From: Chara braunii
Taxonomy: Eukaryota > Streptophyta > Charophyceae > Charales > Characeae
Direction of reading: 5' to 3'
Length of the DNA: 24,106 nucleotides
Assembly: GCA_003427395.1 (NCBI GenBank)
Contig: BFEA01000323.1
Location: 355,452-379,557 of the forward strand
Shown here: positions 10,259-19,179 of the stretch, in pieces
Layout of the letters: each line of letters starts with the position of its first letter
Numbering within the stretch: position 1 is the first letter of the stretch
Position numbers and translations under genes: made by a program
Notes under the pieces: generated by a model
The model's input: only the letters and a program-made list of their open reading frames with translations
Told to the model about the DNA's origin: nothing
The model's database searches: none

Positions 10259-11220
10259 ATGAACACAAAGGCCCCATCTATTCTGGGGGGCAGCAGTCCG
10301 GTTGCTTATCACTGGCAAGCATGAGTACACATAAGGGGGAGACAGAAAAGAGGAGAAAGCCTTACCCTTGGGGTGCTAGACACCTTCCAAGAGGGGGATA
10401 GTAGATATACTGGTCCTCTCTCACCACCTCCTTTTGGTAGGCCTCCTCTGCAAGCGGGGAAACACTCGTGGTACCCTGTTGCATAGCAGAGGACCCCCCT
10501 AAAAGGACGGGTGCAGAGGTCAGCATTTCGATTAGCCACCTTGGCCCGCTAGCCCAAAAAAGGCTCATCAGAAATGACCACCAACACTATCTTTGCGCTT
10601 CAAAAAGCTGCAAGTAATCACCCTAGCGTACTACCATAGGCCCAACCACGCAAAGATACCTAATGATAATTCCTAAAACACAGTACAAAACGGAGCAAAC
10701 CCACAAACTCCACCCATCAACGGGTGAGCCCATCAACCTATCCAAGACAACCACCAAATAGAAGCGCTAACAAAATCTTGTCAGCCCTGCTCATCAGTGG
10801 GTTCATCCACCTACAGTCCCTATGACCTTATATCCGAGCGTGTATACTGTGTGTTCTTACTAGCCCTACTCCCTGTGTTGCTATGAATTTCTGTATATTA
10901 ATTCTGCAACCCTGGCAAATACCATTTCTTTCATATTTTTTCACTCTTCCCGATACAGCTGTTATCTTGCTTGGCCCAACACTAAGAGCCACTGTTAAGG
11001 CAGAGAGTGCAAGGATCGCTGTCATCGCTCAAGAGCAAGACTCGGGACAATTTGACAACTGGGATCGTGTGTGACTTTCGCAGATGCTCTCAGTATGGGC
11101 AAAATGGGGAGGAGCGGTTTTGGAAAAGGTGGGGCTCATACTCGGACCTGATATACAGGAATGACCGGACTGGCAACATCCAGTTTGGTCCATTGCTACA
11201 GCACTAGCCCTCGTAACAAT
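10259..11220. other. No gene recognised
   Basis: Frames of 76 aa or less with no motif. The right part may include the 3' untranslated tail of the minus-strand LINE that ends just beyond. Confidence 0.5.
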
Positions 11221-11349
11221 ACGAGTAGAGCAACTGGTAGATGTATATAGTAGTTAGTTGCGTCCAATAGTTTAGGACAATAGGTTGTTACGAGTAGAGC
11301 AACTGGTAGATGTATATAGTAGTTAGTTGCGTCCAATAGTTTAGGACAA
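11221..11349 (-). repeat. Duplicated 60-bp segment at the LINE 3' end
   Basis: 11,221-11,280 and 11,290-11,349 are identical over 60 bp, starting ACGAGTAGAGCAACTGG and ending GTTTAGGACAA (period 69). The repeat spans the end of the zinc-motif open frame, so the last 18 or so codons and the stop region are duplicated. Confidence 0.95.
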
Positions 11350-11620
11350 GAGGATAGTGTTTCAATGTACCATAGCTATCATCCACCTGCAATGGAGTCT
11401 TGGCCGCCATCTTCTTTGCCCACCATTCCCAAAACGGCTGGACAAGTGGGCATTGGACGAAGAGATGTGGGATAGTCTCCACTGCCTCGCATCCCGCTGG
11501 GCAGGAAGACTCCTTGTATTGACTCTTCGATGTCTGCCACTCTGCGGTGGGCACAGCAAGGTGGGCAATCTGCCAAAGGAGACCTGCATGCTTCTGATCA
11601 GGACTGGCAGTCCAGATCGA
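11288..11620 (-). pseudogene. LINE C-terminal zf-RVT zinc motif
   Basis: The minus-strand frame reads LLWQIAHLAVPTAEW, then CPAGCEAVETIPHLFVQCPL and FWEWW. This is the zf-RVT signature of plant LINEs (a Cys pair, then ET..HLF..C). The first Cys pair here is C-x3-C and not the usual C-x2-C, a one-residue insertion; the H-x4-C half is normal. The frame runs into the 60-bp duplication and stops there. Confidence 0.85.
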
Positions 11621-12227
11621 ACACTGAATTCTCCACTGTTTTCTTGTCCATCGCTGCTACTGCGCTGGCAGCAGCCAGTCCCTCTTTGCCCAGTGTGTCT
11701 GAAGCTCCTCCCATATATTCTCCCGGGGCAAGATGGATCTGTAGATTTGCTTCGTTGTAACACAGTGCAGACCGATCTTCTTCTTCTTGAGATGATTTTG
11801 GAGTGCCCATGCCCATTCTTGCGGGTCATATGCGAGATCCCTCTTGCATGTTGAAATGCAGAATGACCTGAACTGATCCGAATGCTGGCTATCCTTGCAG
11901 ACCATTATACTTTCCATGGCATCTCTTGGCAGCTGTCGCTGAGGTTGTAAGTCTCCCCTGCCCTTGGGCTGCAGTGGTTCGCCCAGATCCCGCCAACCTG
12001 TGCTCACTGTCCACTCGGACACTTTGGCACGGTCCTGAGGCGCATCCTCCTCAAGTAAACTACCTTAGGCTGAGCCTCACCTCTGAGTTTCAGCCACTCC
12101 CCCTTGTTCAGAATTTCCTGTTGCATCAAGGCTATCTATTGTGTAGGGATGGCCTCCCTCACTTCCTGCAGCCTTTGAGTTCTACTAACCTGGTACGGGA
12201 GAATATGGGCCATTTCTTCATCAGATT

Positions 12228-12359
12228 TCCATGAGTTGGTCAACTCGTTCCATAAGTAGCCGATCTTGTAGGTGCCATGCTCCGCCCACTGCCTCCATGA
12301 GTTGGTCAACTCGTTCCATAAGTAGCCGATCTTGTAGGTGCCATGCTCCGCCCACTGCC
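12228..12359 (-). repeat. 66-bp in-frame tandem duplication in the LINE
   Basis: 12,228-12,293 and 12,294-12,359 are identical. Because 66 is a multiple of 3, the minus-strand frame keeps reading and carries a 22-residue segment (from RQWAEHGTYK to NELTNSW) twice. Identity implies a recent event, or a recent collapse or expansion in assembly. Confidence 0.97.
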
Positions 12360-13418
12360 TCCCAAAGGCTCCCTGTCCTTGCCATTGGAGTGGATCACCC
12401 TGGCTGTCACAAATGAAGCGGTTACCAAACAGTAGTTGATTATAAACTGCATCCGCCGTTTTCGGTTCTTGGTTCAGAAGCTCAATTTTCCTCCAAATGG
12501 CAAGCGGGGTGGACCAGACTGTGTCCCTTCTGAGATGGCCAATTAGGCCTGTACTCAACAGGCAGATTTCCACCAAGTCAGGGACAACCTGCGGGTGTGG
12601 GCTAAATGCTGCCATGCCAGTTGCACCCACTGCTCCCCTCCAGTTCTCAGCAAAAACCGGATCAAATGTCGAATTTGTAATGCCATCATCTGCAGCCTCG
12701 GGTCCAACAGTCCAAGGCCGCCTTCACATCTCGGTTGAATGAGTTTCTTCCACGCTATCCGGGTGATAGAATCATGAGCCCTCGCATCATTTGACCACAG
12801 ATATGCTTGGATGGCTCATTTAAGATATGCAAACGTGTGTTTTCCTGGCATGTGGATAGCTCCTGCAAACCACAGCGTAGCCAAGACATAATTTTTGATA
12901 ACGAGGGCTTTACTAAAGACTCCAAGACATACACTTTTGCTCCATGCATTACTCTTGACCACTGCTGTGACTACTCCATTTGCCATCTGCTCCACTCCCC
13001 CCCGCCCCAGCGTCAACGTGGCCCCCAGGAAACACATACATTCTCCTTCCCCCACTGTGGGGATATCCCAACCCTCTGGCGGCTTTGTATCCGAGGGGAG
13101 AATGGCCTGGGACTTAGTCCAGTTGACTCTTGGCCCTGAAAAAGCGGCAAAAAATATCCAGGCCGTCCTTCAAATATACCAACTGTTGTGTAGTGGGGCG
13201 AATGTTGGCACCCGTATCATCTGTGAATGCGGAGGACTTATACCGCACAGCCCGAACTTACCCGCAAACCCTCCAACCTCCGGTCCCCTCTCAAAATATC
13301 ATGCAATGACTCTATGTAGATCACATACAGTGCTGGCGAGAGGGGACATCCTTGCCTTACCGATCAGGTCACCCTGATTTTGTCCGACCGTATCCCGTTT
13401 ACATGAATGGCCGTGGAC

Positions 13419-13482
13419 GCCATGGCTAGGACACTTCTCACCCATCCTCTAAAGATCCCCCAATACCCCTCCTAGCCATGGC
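13419..13482. repeat. 13-bp inverted repeat at LINE/LTR-element junction
   Basis: GCCATGGCTAGGA (13,419-13,431) and TCCTAGCCATGGC (13,470-13,482) are perfect inverse copies. The first lies inside the LINE RT frame and the second just beyond the last base readable as LINE, next to the candidate LTR start. Confidence 0.9.
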
Positions 13483-13485
13483 CTG

Positions 13486-13794
13486 TGTAGCGGACCTCTG
13501 GTTGGCCTGTGAGACCAGCCCCTTGGCCTGTTCTCACAGGCCTGTGTTGTATTCGGGGTAGTTCAGTCCAGGCCGGTACCTCTGTCGGTACCAGCCAGCC
13601 CAGTCCGGTCCAGTCAGTCCGCTGGGTTATACCCCAGCGGTTGTCTGTTTGTGAGATCATTCTACACTCGCACACGTTGGAGTATGTGCGTTGGAGTCTA
13701 GCGTGGGAGCTGCGCTGTGCCATGTCGCTCCCCCTTCTTCCTCCATCTTCATCTCTATCCTAGGCGGAGCACCACACCTGGTGGGTCCACCACA
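13486..13794 (+). repeat. Candidate 5' LTR
   Basis: Starts TGTAGCGGACC, ends CCACCACA (TG...CA), and lies directly before a primer-binding-site-like word. It contains a perfect 11-bp inverted repeat (GGCCTGTGAGA 13,504-13,514 / TCTCACAGGCC 13,532-13,542) and a perfect 8-bp stem (CCGCTGGG 13,619-13,626 / CCCAGCGG 13,633-13,640). No second copy is present in the window, so the limits rest on the terminal dinucleotides and the PBS alone. Confidence 0.4.
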
Positions 13795-13795
13795 C

Positions 13796-13807
13796 TAGTA
13801 TCGGAGC
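13796..13807 (+). promoter_or_regulatory. Candidate primer-binding site (initiator tRNA-Met type)
   Basis: TAGTATCGGAGC matches 10 of 12 bases of TGGTATCAGAGC, the complement of the 3' end of plant initiator tRNA-Met that primes many plant gypsy elements. The two differences are A for G at base 2 and G for A at base 8. Confidence 0.5.
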
Positions 13808-13966
13808 GGGAACGTTCCCCGCTCCCACCCACCACCCCGCACAGTAGGAGAACAGCAAAAACCGATAGCAGGGTATTTGGCTGTTTTTCGGGCGGTTTTC
13901 GACGAAAACGAGGGAAGACAAAAAGCTGCACCAGGAGAGCGACACGTGGCGGAAAAAGGACTTGCT

Positions 13967-14056
13967 ATCGCGCGCGCGTGCGCTGGCCAAGGCCGCCGGA
14001 CACGTGCACGCCACGGTGCCCCGCTGCCCCGCCCCGCCCCGCTCCGCTCCGCTCCC
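13967..14056. repeat. (CG)n run and C4G / CTCCG repeats
   Basis: ATCGCGCGCGCGTGCGC (13,967 on) is an alternating purine-pyrimidine run. From about 14,018 come CCCCG units grading into CTCCG units. Both are low-complexity and lie in the chromovirus leader. Confidence 0.85.
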
Positions 14057-14066
14057 GGATTATATT

Positions 14067-14087
14067 ATCAAGATCCGGGATCTTGAT
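14067..14087. repeat. Perfect 10-bp palindrome ATCAAGATCC-G-GGATCTTGAT
   Basis: Inverse copies of 10 bp around a single G. AAGATC words recur at 14,603, 14,654 and 14,731. The last forms another hairpin, AAGATCC-TGT-GGATCTT. Immediately downstream, on the minus strand, GGTTCAAACCC (about 14,095-14,105) resembles a pol III B box, but no good A box accompanies it. Confidence 0.9.
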
Positions 14088-14520
14088 GCTGCCGGGGTTT
14101 GAACCAGGGCAGCTGTTGGCCTTGCGCGTGCATAGCTGCTCCTGTAACACACTCGCCATACTGTGTGTATGCCTTGGTAGTGTGGCTCGCTGCGGTTGAA
14201 GTCCGGCGGCCGGTCGGCCTCAATAGTGGCCTCCTGCGCCATGGGCTGAACCGTGAAATGGTCGTTCATACCGGCGGGCGGCAGCCTCAAGAGCGCCGCC
14301 AGGCCCAAACGGTCATGTCGTTTGGGCCAACTGGGGTCTGCTGGCGTTGGGGCCCAAGGTGCGTGCCAACTATTTACCCCCCCCAACCCCCGTCGGCGAG
14401 CAGCGGCCAGCAGGGCAGCAACGGCCGGGCTGCTATTTGCCCCCCCCCCCCCACCCCCTTGTGGCTGCTGCTGCCTGCGCACGTGGCCATGTGCAGTGCC
14501 ACGTGGCAGCCTGCTCTGAA

Positions 14521-14626
14521 GACCCCCCTGGCTAGGGGGTTGCGCCACATTATTTTTTTTACTATTTTTCTATTGCTGCAGCAGCAGTTTCGCAGCAGCT
14601 CAAGATCCCCCCCTGGCTAGGGGGCT
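14521..14626. repeat. Twice-repeated hairpin CCCCCTGGCTAGGGGG
   Basis: CCCCCTGGCTAGGGGG occurs near 14,524 and again near 14,607, about 83 bp apart. Each can fold as a 5-bp C/G stem around TGGCTA. GCAGCAG words lie near both. Confidence 0.8.
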
Positions 14627-14781
14627 GTGTGACTGTGGCAGCAGGGTGGATGATCAAGATCTCAGCCAACTCTAGATCATCATCATCATTTTTTTATTGT
14701 TGTGGCATCAGGCTAGCAGCACCTTGAAGGCCAAGATCCTGTGGATCTTAGTGCTTTGCTCTTGGCCAACCAAGAGCCTGG

Positions 14782-15030
14782 TATTATCTCTCTCCACTAA
14801 CCTACCCTTCCCCAACCCCTTTTCTCTTCCCCCCATCATCTAATCATCCTTTCTAACTCTACCACTACCCCCCTCCTCCCACCTTCCTCTTCACTCATCT
14901 CCCACTACCTTTTTCTCTCCTCTCCTCCCCACTCACCATCTTCTACTAATCTCATCTCCCCCATCTCCCACTTCACTCTTCCTCTCTCTCTCACCTATTT
15001 CTCTCTTCTTCATCACTTTTTCATCCCCTT
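14782..15030 (+). other. 249-bp stretch with no G on the plus strand
   Basis: After the G at 14,781 the next G is at 15,031. The stretch consists of C, T and some A (CTTCCCC, CATCATC, TCTCTC and similar). G remains rare to about 15,180. It belongs to the leader between the candidate PBS and gag. Confidence 0.97.
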
Positions 15031-15042
15031 GGCCCCCCCTAC

Positions 15043-15606
15043 TTCGAATTTTTCTGTTTTTCTTCTTTTCTCTGTCTCTTTGATTTAAATCTTCTCTTTT
15101 CTCCAAAAGTTCGAATTATCTTTTTCCCCCTCCTCCTCTCTCATTTTTTTAATTTATTTTATTTCCTTTTTATTTATTTTGAAAATTCGAATTTCTTTGC
15201 GGCACCCTTAAATCTGATTAGGAGTTGGTCATTCTTGCATTCGGCACACATTTTAACCCTGTGGGGGTAACAAAGTGCTGCCGAAATTTTTTGTTTTTTC
15301 TTTCACATAGTATTTTTCAGCACATTTTGACCCTTTGGGGGTAGTGAAGTACTGGCAAAATCTCCTCATTTTACTTAGCCTTTCTTCTTGACGGCATACT
15401 TCGACCCCATGGGGGTAACGAAATGTTGCCGAAATTTTTAAAAAATCAGATACTTCATTTCTCTCCACCTCCTCATCTACTTATTTATTAATTTATTTTC
15501 TGAATTTTTTTAATTTGCGGCATTTTGAAACCTAAAACTGCTTCTCTTGGTCTCTCCTTTCCCTTGGCATATTCTTGACCCCATGGGAGGTAGGGAAATG
15601 CTGCCG

Positions 15607-15612
<6 letters not shown>
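15043..15612 (+). repeat. Stem-loop array in chromovirus leader (4 clear units)
   Basis: Units at 15,241-15,286, 15,317-15,360, 15,391-15,434 and 15,564-15,610. Each has CGGCA or a variant, a TTTGACCC-like word, TGGGGGTA, AAATGCTGCCGAAA and a T-rich tail. CGGCA pairs with TGCCG, and ACCCCATGGGGGT is itself nearly palindromic, so each unit folds as a two-part hairpin. The first three are spaced about 75 bp. The tail word (CGAATTTTTCTGTTTTTCTTC) also appears at 15,044, and TTCGAAT words at 15,110 and 15,186, so the array may begin earlier in degenerate form. Confidence 0.8.
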
Positions 15613-15638
<26 letters not shown>

Positions 15639-15641
15639 TAT
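15613..15641. repeat. (AT)n microsatellite
   Basis: AAATATATAT run directly after the fourth stem-loop unit. Confidence 0.95.
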
Positions 15642-15807
15642 TTCTCTCTTCACATTTTGTTTCCTTATTTCTTTAATAATTTTTAGCATTGATTTATTTT
15701 CTTATTTATTTTTATTTTTCTTTCGAAATTTCGCTGTTCATTTATTTTTCCTCCTGCCTTCCCCCCCTATGCTTGCTATTTTATTTTCTTGATTAGGTCA
15801 GCGGTAC

Positions 15808-15880
15808 CCTACCCTAACCACTCAAACTCCGGTTAGGGTTTTCTTAGGGTTTTTCTAGGGTTTAGGGTCTTCCTAACCCC
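15808..15880 (+). promoter_or_regulatory. Telo-box / telomere-like words
   Basis: CCCTAACC, then GGTTAGGGTTT (15,831-15,841), TTAGGGTTT (15,844-15,852), CTAGGGTTTAGGG (15,856-15,868) and CCTAACCCC. TTAGGGTTT is the reverse of the plant telo-box AAACCCTAA, known in plant promoters and 5' leaders, and also of the plant telomere unit. ACCCTAACC and GGTTAGGGT form a 9-bp inverted repeat with an 11-base loop. No transcription start can be fixed from sequence. Confidence 0.7.
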
Positions 15881-16214
15881 CCTACTTTCCCTTCTCATTC
15901 GGCCACCCTGGATCCGAACCACCCCTCCCCCTTTGACAGCGCCCGTGCTCGATTTACTAGCATCGTCCGTCGCCTTCTATCGCAGACCTCCTCCTACGCC
16001 CTCCACTCACGCGGACCTCCTCCGACCCTCTCTAGTCCGGCCCGTTACCTCCCTATGGCCGACGACGTGTCATAAGCCGCTGAGGCGGCGACAACCTCGG
16101 CAGCGGGCTCCACACCCGTGCCGACGAACCAGGGCCATCAGCCCCAGAGGGATCCGCACACCCTCATCACCTCCCTCCGTGCGCCCTTACAGGCGCAGAT
16201 GGCGACTCCTGCCG

Positions 16215-17121
16215 CTGGCCTGCGACAACTCCAGAACACTAGCCGCCCTTCCTCTCCCCACTCTCTCTCTACTCCTGGCTCCCAGTTCGGGTCCCCCGTC
16301 CTCCGACATAATGGCCACGGCGAGCTTCCTCCTCTGTCGCCCCTAACCCGGCCATCCTGATAACCGTCCACGCTCCTAGCGCGACGGCCGCCACGGGTCA
16401 GGCCCTCCCTCACTCTACGGGCGCACCCGCCCAAATTCCGATCACTACGGCCACGAGACCACAACCCGCTGCCATGGTCTCAGCTTTTCCAGGTGCCCCG
16501 CTTCTCCCTCCCCTTCGCACGACTGCAGCGCCACCTGGCTCTCCCCCCTGTGGGATGCCCCGCGCCGCTCGTGTGTCCACTTCCCCCCCTCTTTCTCATG
16601 CCACTCCGCACTCGATCTACGTTCGACGTCTCGAGGACGAGCTTGCCCAGACCCAGGCCGACCTCGCCCTCTTACGCCTTCAGCCACCCCTACCCTCACA
16701 GATGGTCGCGCCTTCGGGCGCACCCCCTTCTTCCTCTACTTTTCCATTCTTGCCGGCTCGCTTCCCCCGCCCCGCACCCCCTCCACCCCCATCCTACCTC
16801 CTTCCTACTCCCTCAGCTGTTGCAGCTCCCTCGCAGCCTGCCGCTGTTCCCCCCGCCACTCCACCATGCGGCCCGGGCGGACAGTCAATTGCACCCCCTT
16901 CTCCAGGATTTGCGCCGACTTACTCGACCGTAGCACAGACCTCTGCTCCCCACTCTCCTCGTCGCCAAAACGGTGGTGCACCACTCCTCCGCTTGACGAA
17001 CATTGCCTTGTATGATGGTACAAGCATACGTGTGTCTCGGTGGCTACAGTCTGCCACCCGCACCCTCCAACTCATGGGCGCCCCACCCGACACGTGGGTG
17101 GCTCAGCTCTCCACGCGCCTG
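16215..17121 (+). repeat. gag internal duplication, copy 1
   Basis: Starts near GCTGGCCTGCG and ends at CTCCACGCGCCTG. It aligns along its full length with 17,122-18,032. Relative to copy 2 it retains 8 bp near 17,426-equivalent (CGACTGCA) and lacks 15 bp near its 3' third. Its frame carries MVSAFPGAPLLPP at 16,474 and the capsid start, then runs into the beginning of copy 2 and stops at 17,253. Confidence 0.92.
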
Positions 17122-18032
17122 CTGGCCTGCGGCATTTCCAGGGAACTAGTCGCCCTTCCTCTCCCCACTCTCTCTCTTCTCCTGGCCTTTTGTCCGGGTC
17201 CCCCGTCCTCCGACATAGTGGCCACGACGAGCTTCCTCCTCTGCTGCCCCTGATCCGGTCATCCTGGTGACCGTCCACGCTCCTAGCGCGACGACCGCCA
17301 CGGGTCAGGCCCTCCCTCACTCTACGGGCACACCCGCCCAGATTCCGATCACTACGACCACGGGACCACAACCCGCTGACATGGTCTCAGCTTTTCCAGG
17401 TGCCCCGCTTCTCCCTCCCCTTCGCAGCGCCACCTGGCTCTCCCCCGTGTGGGATGCCCCAGGCCGCTCATGTGTCCACTTGCCCCACTTTTTCTCCTGC
17501 CACTCCTCGCTCGATCTACGTTCGACGTCTCGAGGACGAGCTTGCCCAGACCCGGGCCGACCTCGCCCTCTTACGCCTTCAGCCACCCCTACCCTCACAG
17601 ATGGCCACGCCTTTGGGCGCACCCCTTTCTTCCTCTACTCTTCCATTCTTGTCGGCTCGCTTCCCCCGCCCCGCTGCCCCTCCACCCCCATCCTACCTCC
17701 TTCCTACTCCCTCAGCTGTTGCGACCTCTTCGGCCGCAGCTCCCTCGCAGCCTGCCGCTGTCCCCCCGCCACTCCACCATGCGGCTCGGGCGGACAGTCA
17801 ATTGCACCCCCTTCTCCAGGACCTGTGCCGACTTACTCGACCGTAGCGCAGACCTCTGCTCCCCACTCTCCTCGTCGCCAAAACGGTGGCGCACCACTCC
17901 TCCGCTTGACGAACATTGCCTTGTATGACGGTACAAGCATACGCGTGTCTCGGTGGCTACAGTCTGCCACTTGCACCCTCCAGCTCATGGGCGCCCCACC
18001 CGACACGTGGTTGGCTCAGCTCTCCACGCGCC
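17122..18032 (+). repeat. gag internal duplication, copy 2
   Basis: Second copy of the 0.9-kb unit, continuing into the only complete capsid C-terminal part. It differs from copy 1 by an 8-bp loss near 17,426 between GCA words, a 15-bp gain near 17,725 and loss of one T near 17,761. The net frame is restored, so the 675-codon frame stays open although about 340 bp in between are read out of frame. Confidence 0.92.
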
Positions 18033-19179
18033 TGCATGGCGGTCCTTTCGACACCTGGGAGGATTTCTACGCTTACTCCCTTCGTGCGGGTCGGACTCCG
18101 ACCTTTATGGATTTCCAGGCGTTCCTCGAGGATCGCTTCGGAGCCCGACATGACGTGACTGACGCCTTCGAGTGTGTCATCACTACACGTTGTTCCGACT
18201 CTGGTGGCGCTGCCGGCCTCGATCACCACATCCAGGTCTTTCAGGATGCCCGCCTCGTATGTGATGTGGCGTTCCTCCTCGAGGTTGCCCTTATCAATCG
18301 TTTCTTGGCCAACCTTCCCCTCGAGTACCACTCTGAGTTCTGGCGGTACGAGTTCACATCGGCCCCGCAGGCTTACGAGGCTGCCAGGGACCATCAGCGG
18401 ATGCGGGCCCATCTTCAACACACTTCCTCCTCCCAGCCTCACCGTACTGGTTACGCCCCCTCCTCCTCTCACGACACTTCCCAACGCCGTTCCCCTTTCC
18501 GCGGTCGCCCCCGCCGTTCCGCGCAACAGGGCCGCCACTTCTCCCGCCGCTTCAGCGCGTTCGAGTATGGTGAGCAGGACGCTGTTGCCCCGTTGTCGCT
18601 AGGAGGTGACCATAGCGACGACCTCGACCTCAGCGAGGCCGTCCACTACCACCAGAAGGACTCTACCCTCCCTATGGTGGAGCGCCTCCAGCTCATCCTC
18701 TCCACCCTCTCCCGAGCACGCAGCCGCTCTGGTCACGCTGGCGCGTCGCCCCCCGAGGTCCCTCAACAGGACCTCCCTCAGGGCTTCGTCCCTCCTCGCG
18801 GTTTCCTTTCCACTGAGGAGCACACTACCATTCTGGGCCGGCGTGGGTGTTTGCGCTTCCGCCAGGACGGTCATACCTCCTCGCGGTGCCCTTACACCGC
18901 CGCCCTTGACTGCCACTACGCTGATCTTTCCCGCCAGCGTCGTGCTCAGTCCCCCCCCCCCGCGCCTCGCATCCCCGCGGCGCCTCCTAGCCACGGTGCA
19001 GTGTACACCTGCGCCCTCCTCAGAGTCGGCTTCCCGACATCCCCGTCGCGGTTTGCCCCTCTCGCTACTGGAGTTGAGGTATCACAGGACCCAACAGAGT
19101 GTACTCAGCCCTCTGTCGCAGTACCGTCCGCGCCTCCGCAGACCACCGTCTCCCCTCCTACCCCACCGCGACTCCCGAC

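Larger units (their letters stand above)
11288..13470 (-). pseudogene. 5'-truncated LINE ORF2 relic (RT to zf-RVT)
   Basis: Minus-strand remnant of a non-LTR retrotransposon reverse transcriptase. Reading from about 13,468 downwards, the RT palm is recognised by SVRQGCPLSPALY (near 13,323-13,363) and FTDD (about 13,216-13,227). The FTDD stands where LINEs have Y/FADD, so both aspartates are kept. Next comes FLGATLTLG, a W..RSVCLG/..KALVIKNYVLA thumb region, and IAWKKLIQPRCEGGLGL, a typical LINE connection motif (about 12,710-12,760). It ends with a C-terminal zinc motif. Reading moves between frames, and there is a TGA at 13,364-13,366 where the family has Arg before SVRQG. The endonuclease and N-terminal RT are missing, as expected for 5' truncation during target-primed copying. 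It is not functional. Confidence 0.85.

Noticed and set aside
14060-14160. tRNA-like sequence on the minus strand next to the 10-bp palindrome
   Set aside because: Only a B-box-like word (GGTTCAAACCC) is good. I could not find a matching A box or plausible stems.
15241-15610. CRISPR-like array of regularly spaced repeats
   Set aside because: Units are diverged hairpins in a eukaryotic retroelement leader, spacing is uneven, and there are no cas-like genes.
17957-18538. 193-codon minus-strand open frame and other long minus frames over gag
   Set aside because: They are shadows of the GC-rich, C-skewed gag coding strand, which has clear capsid motifs on the plus strand.
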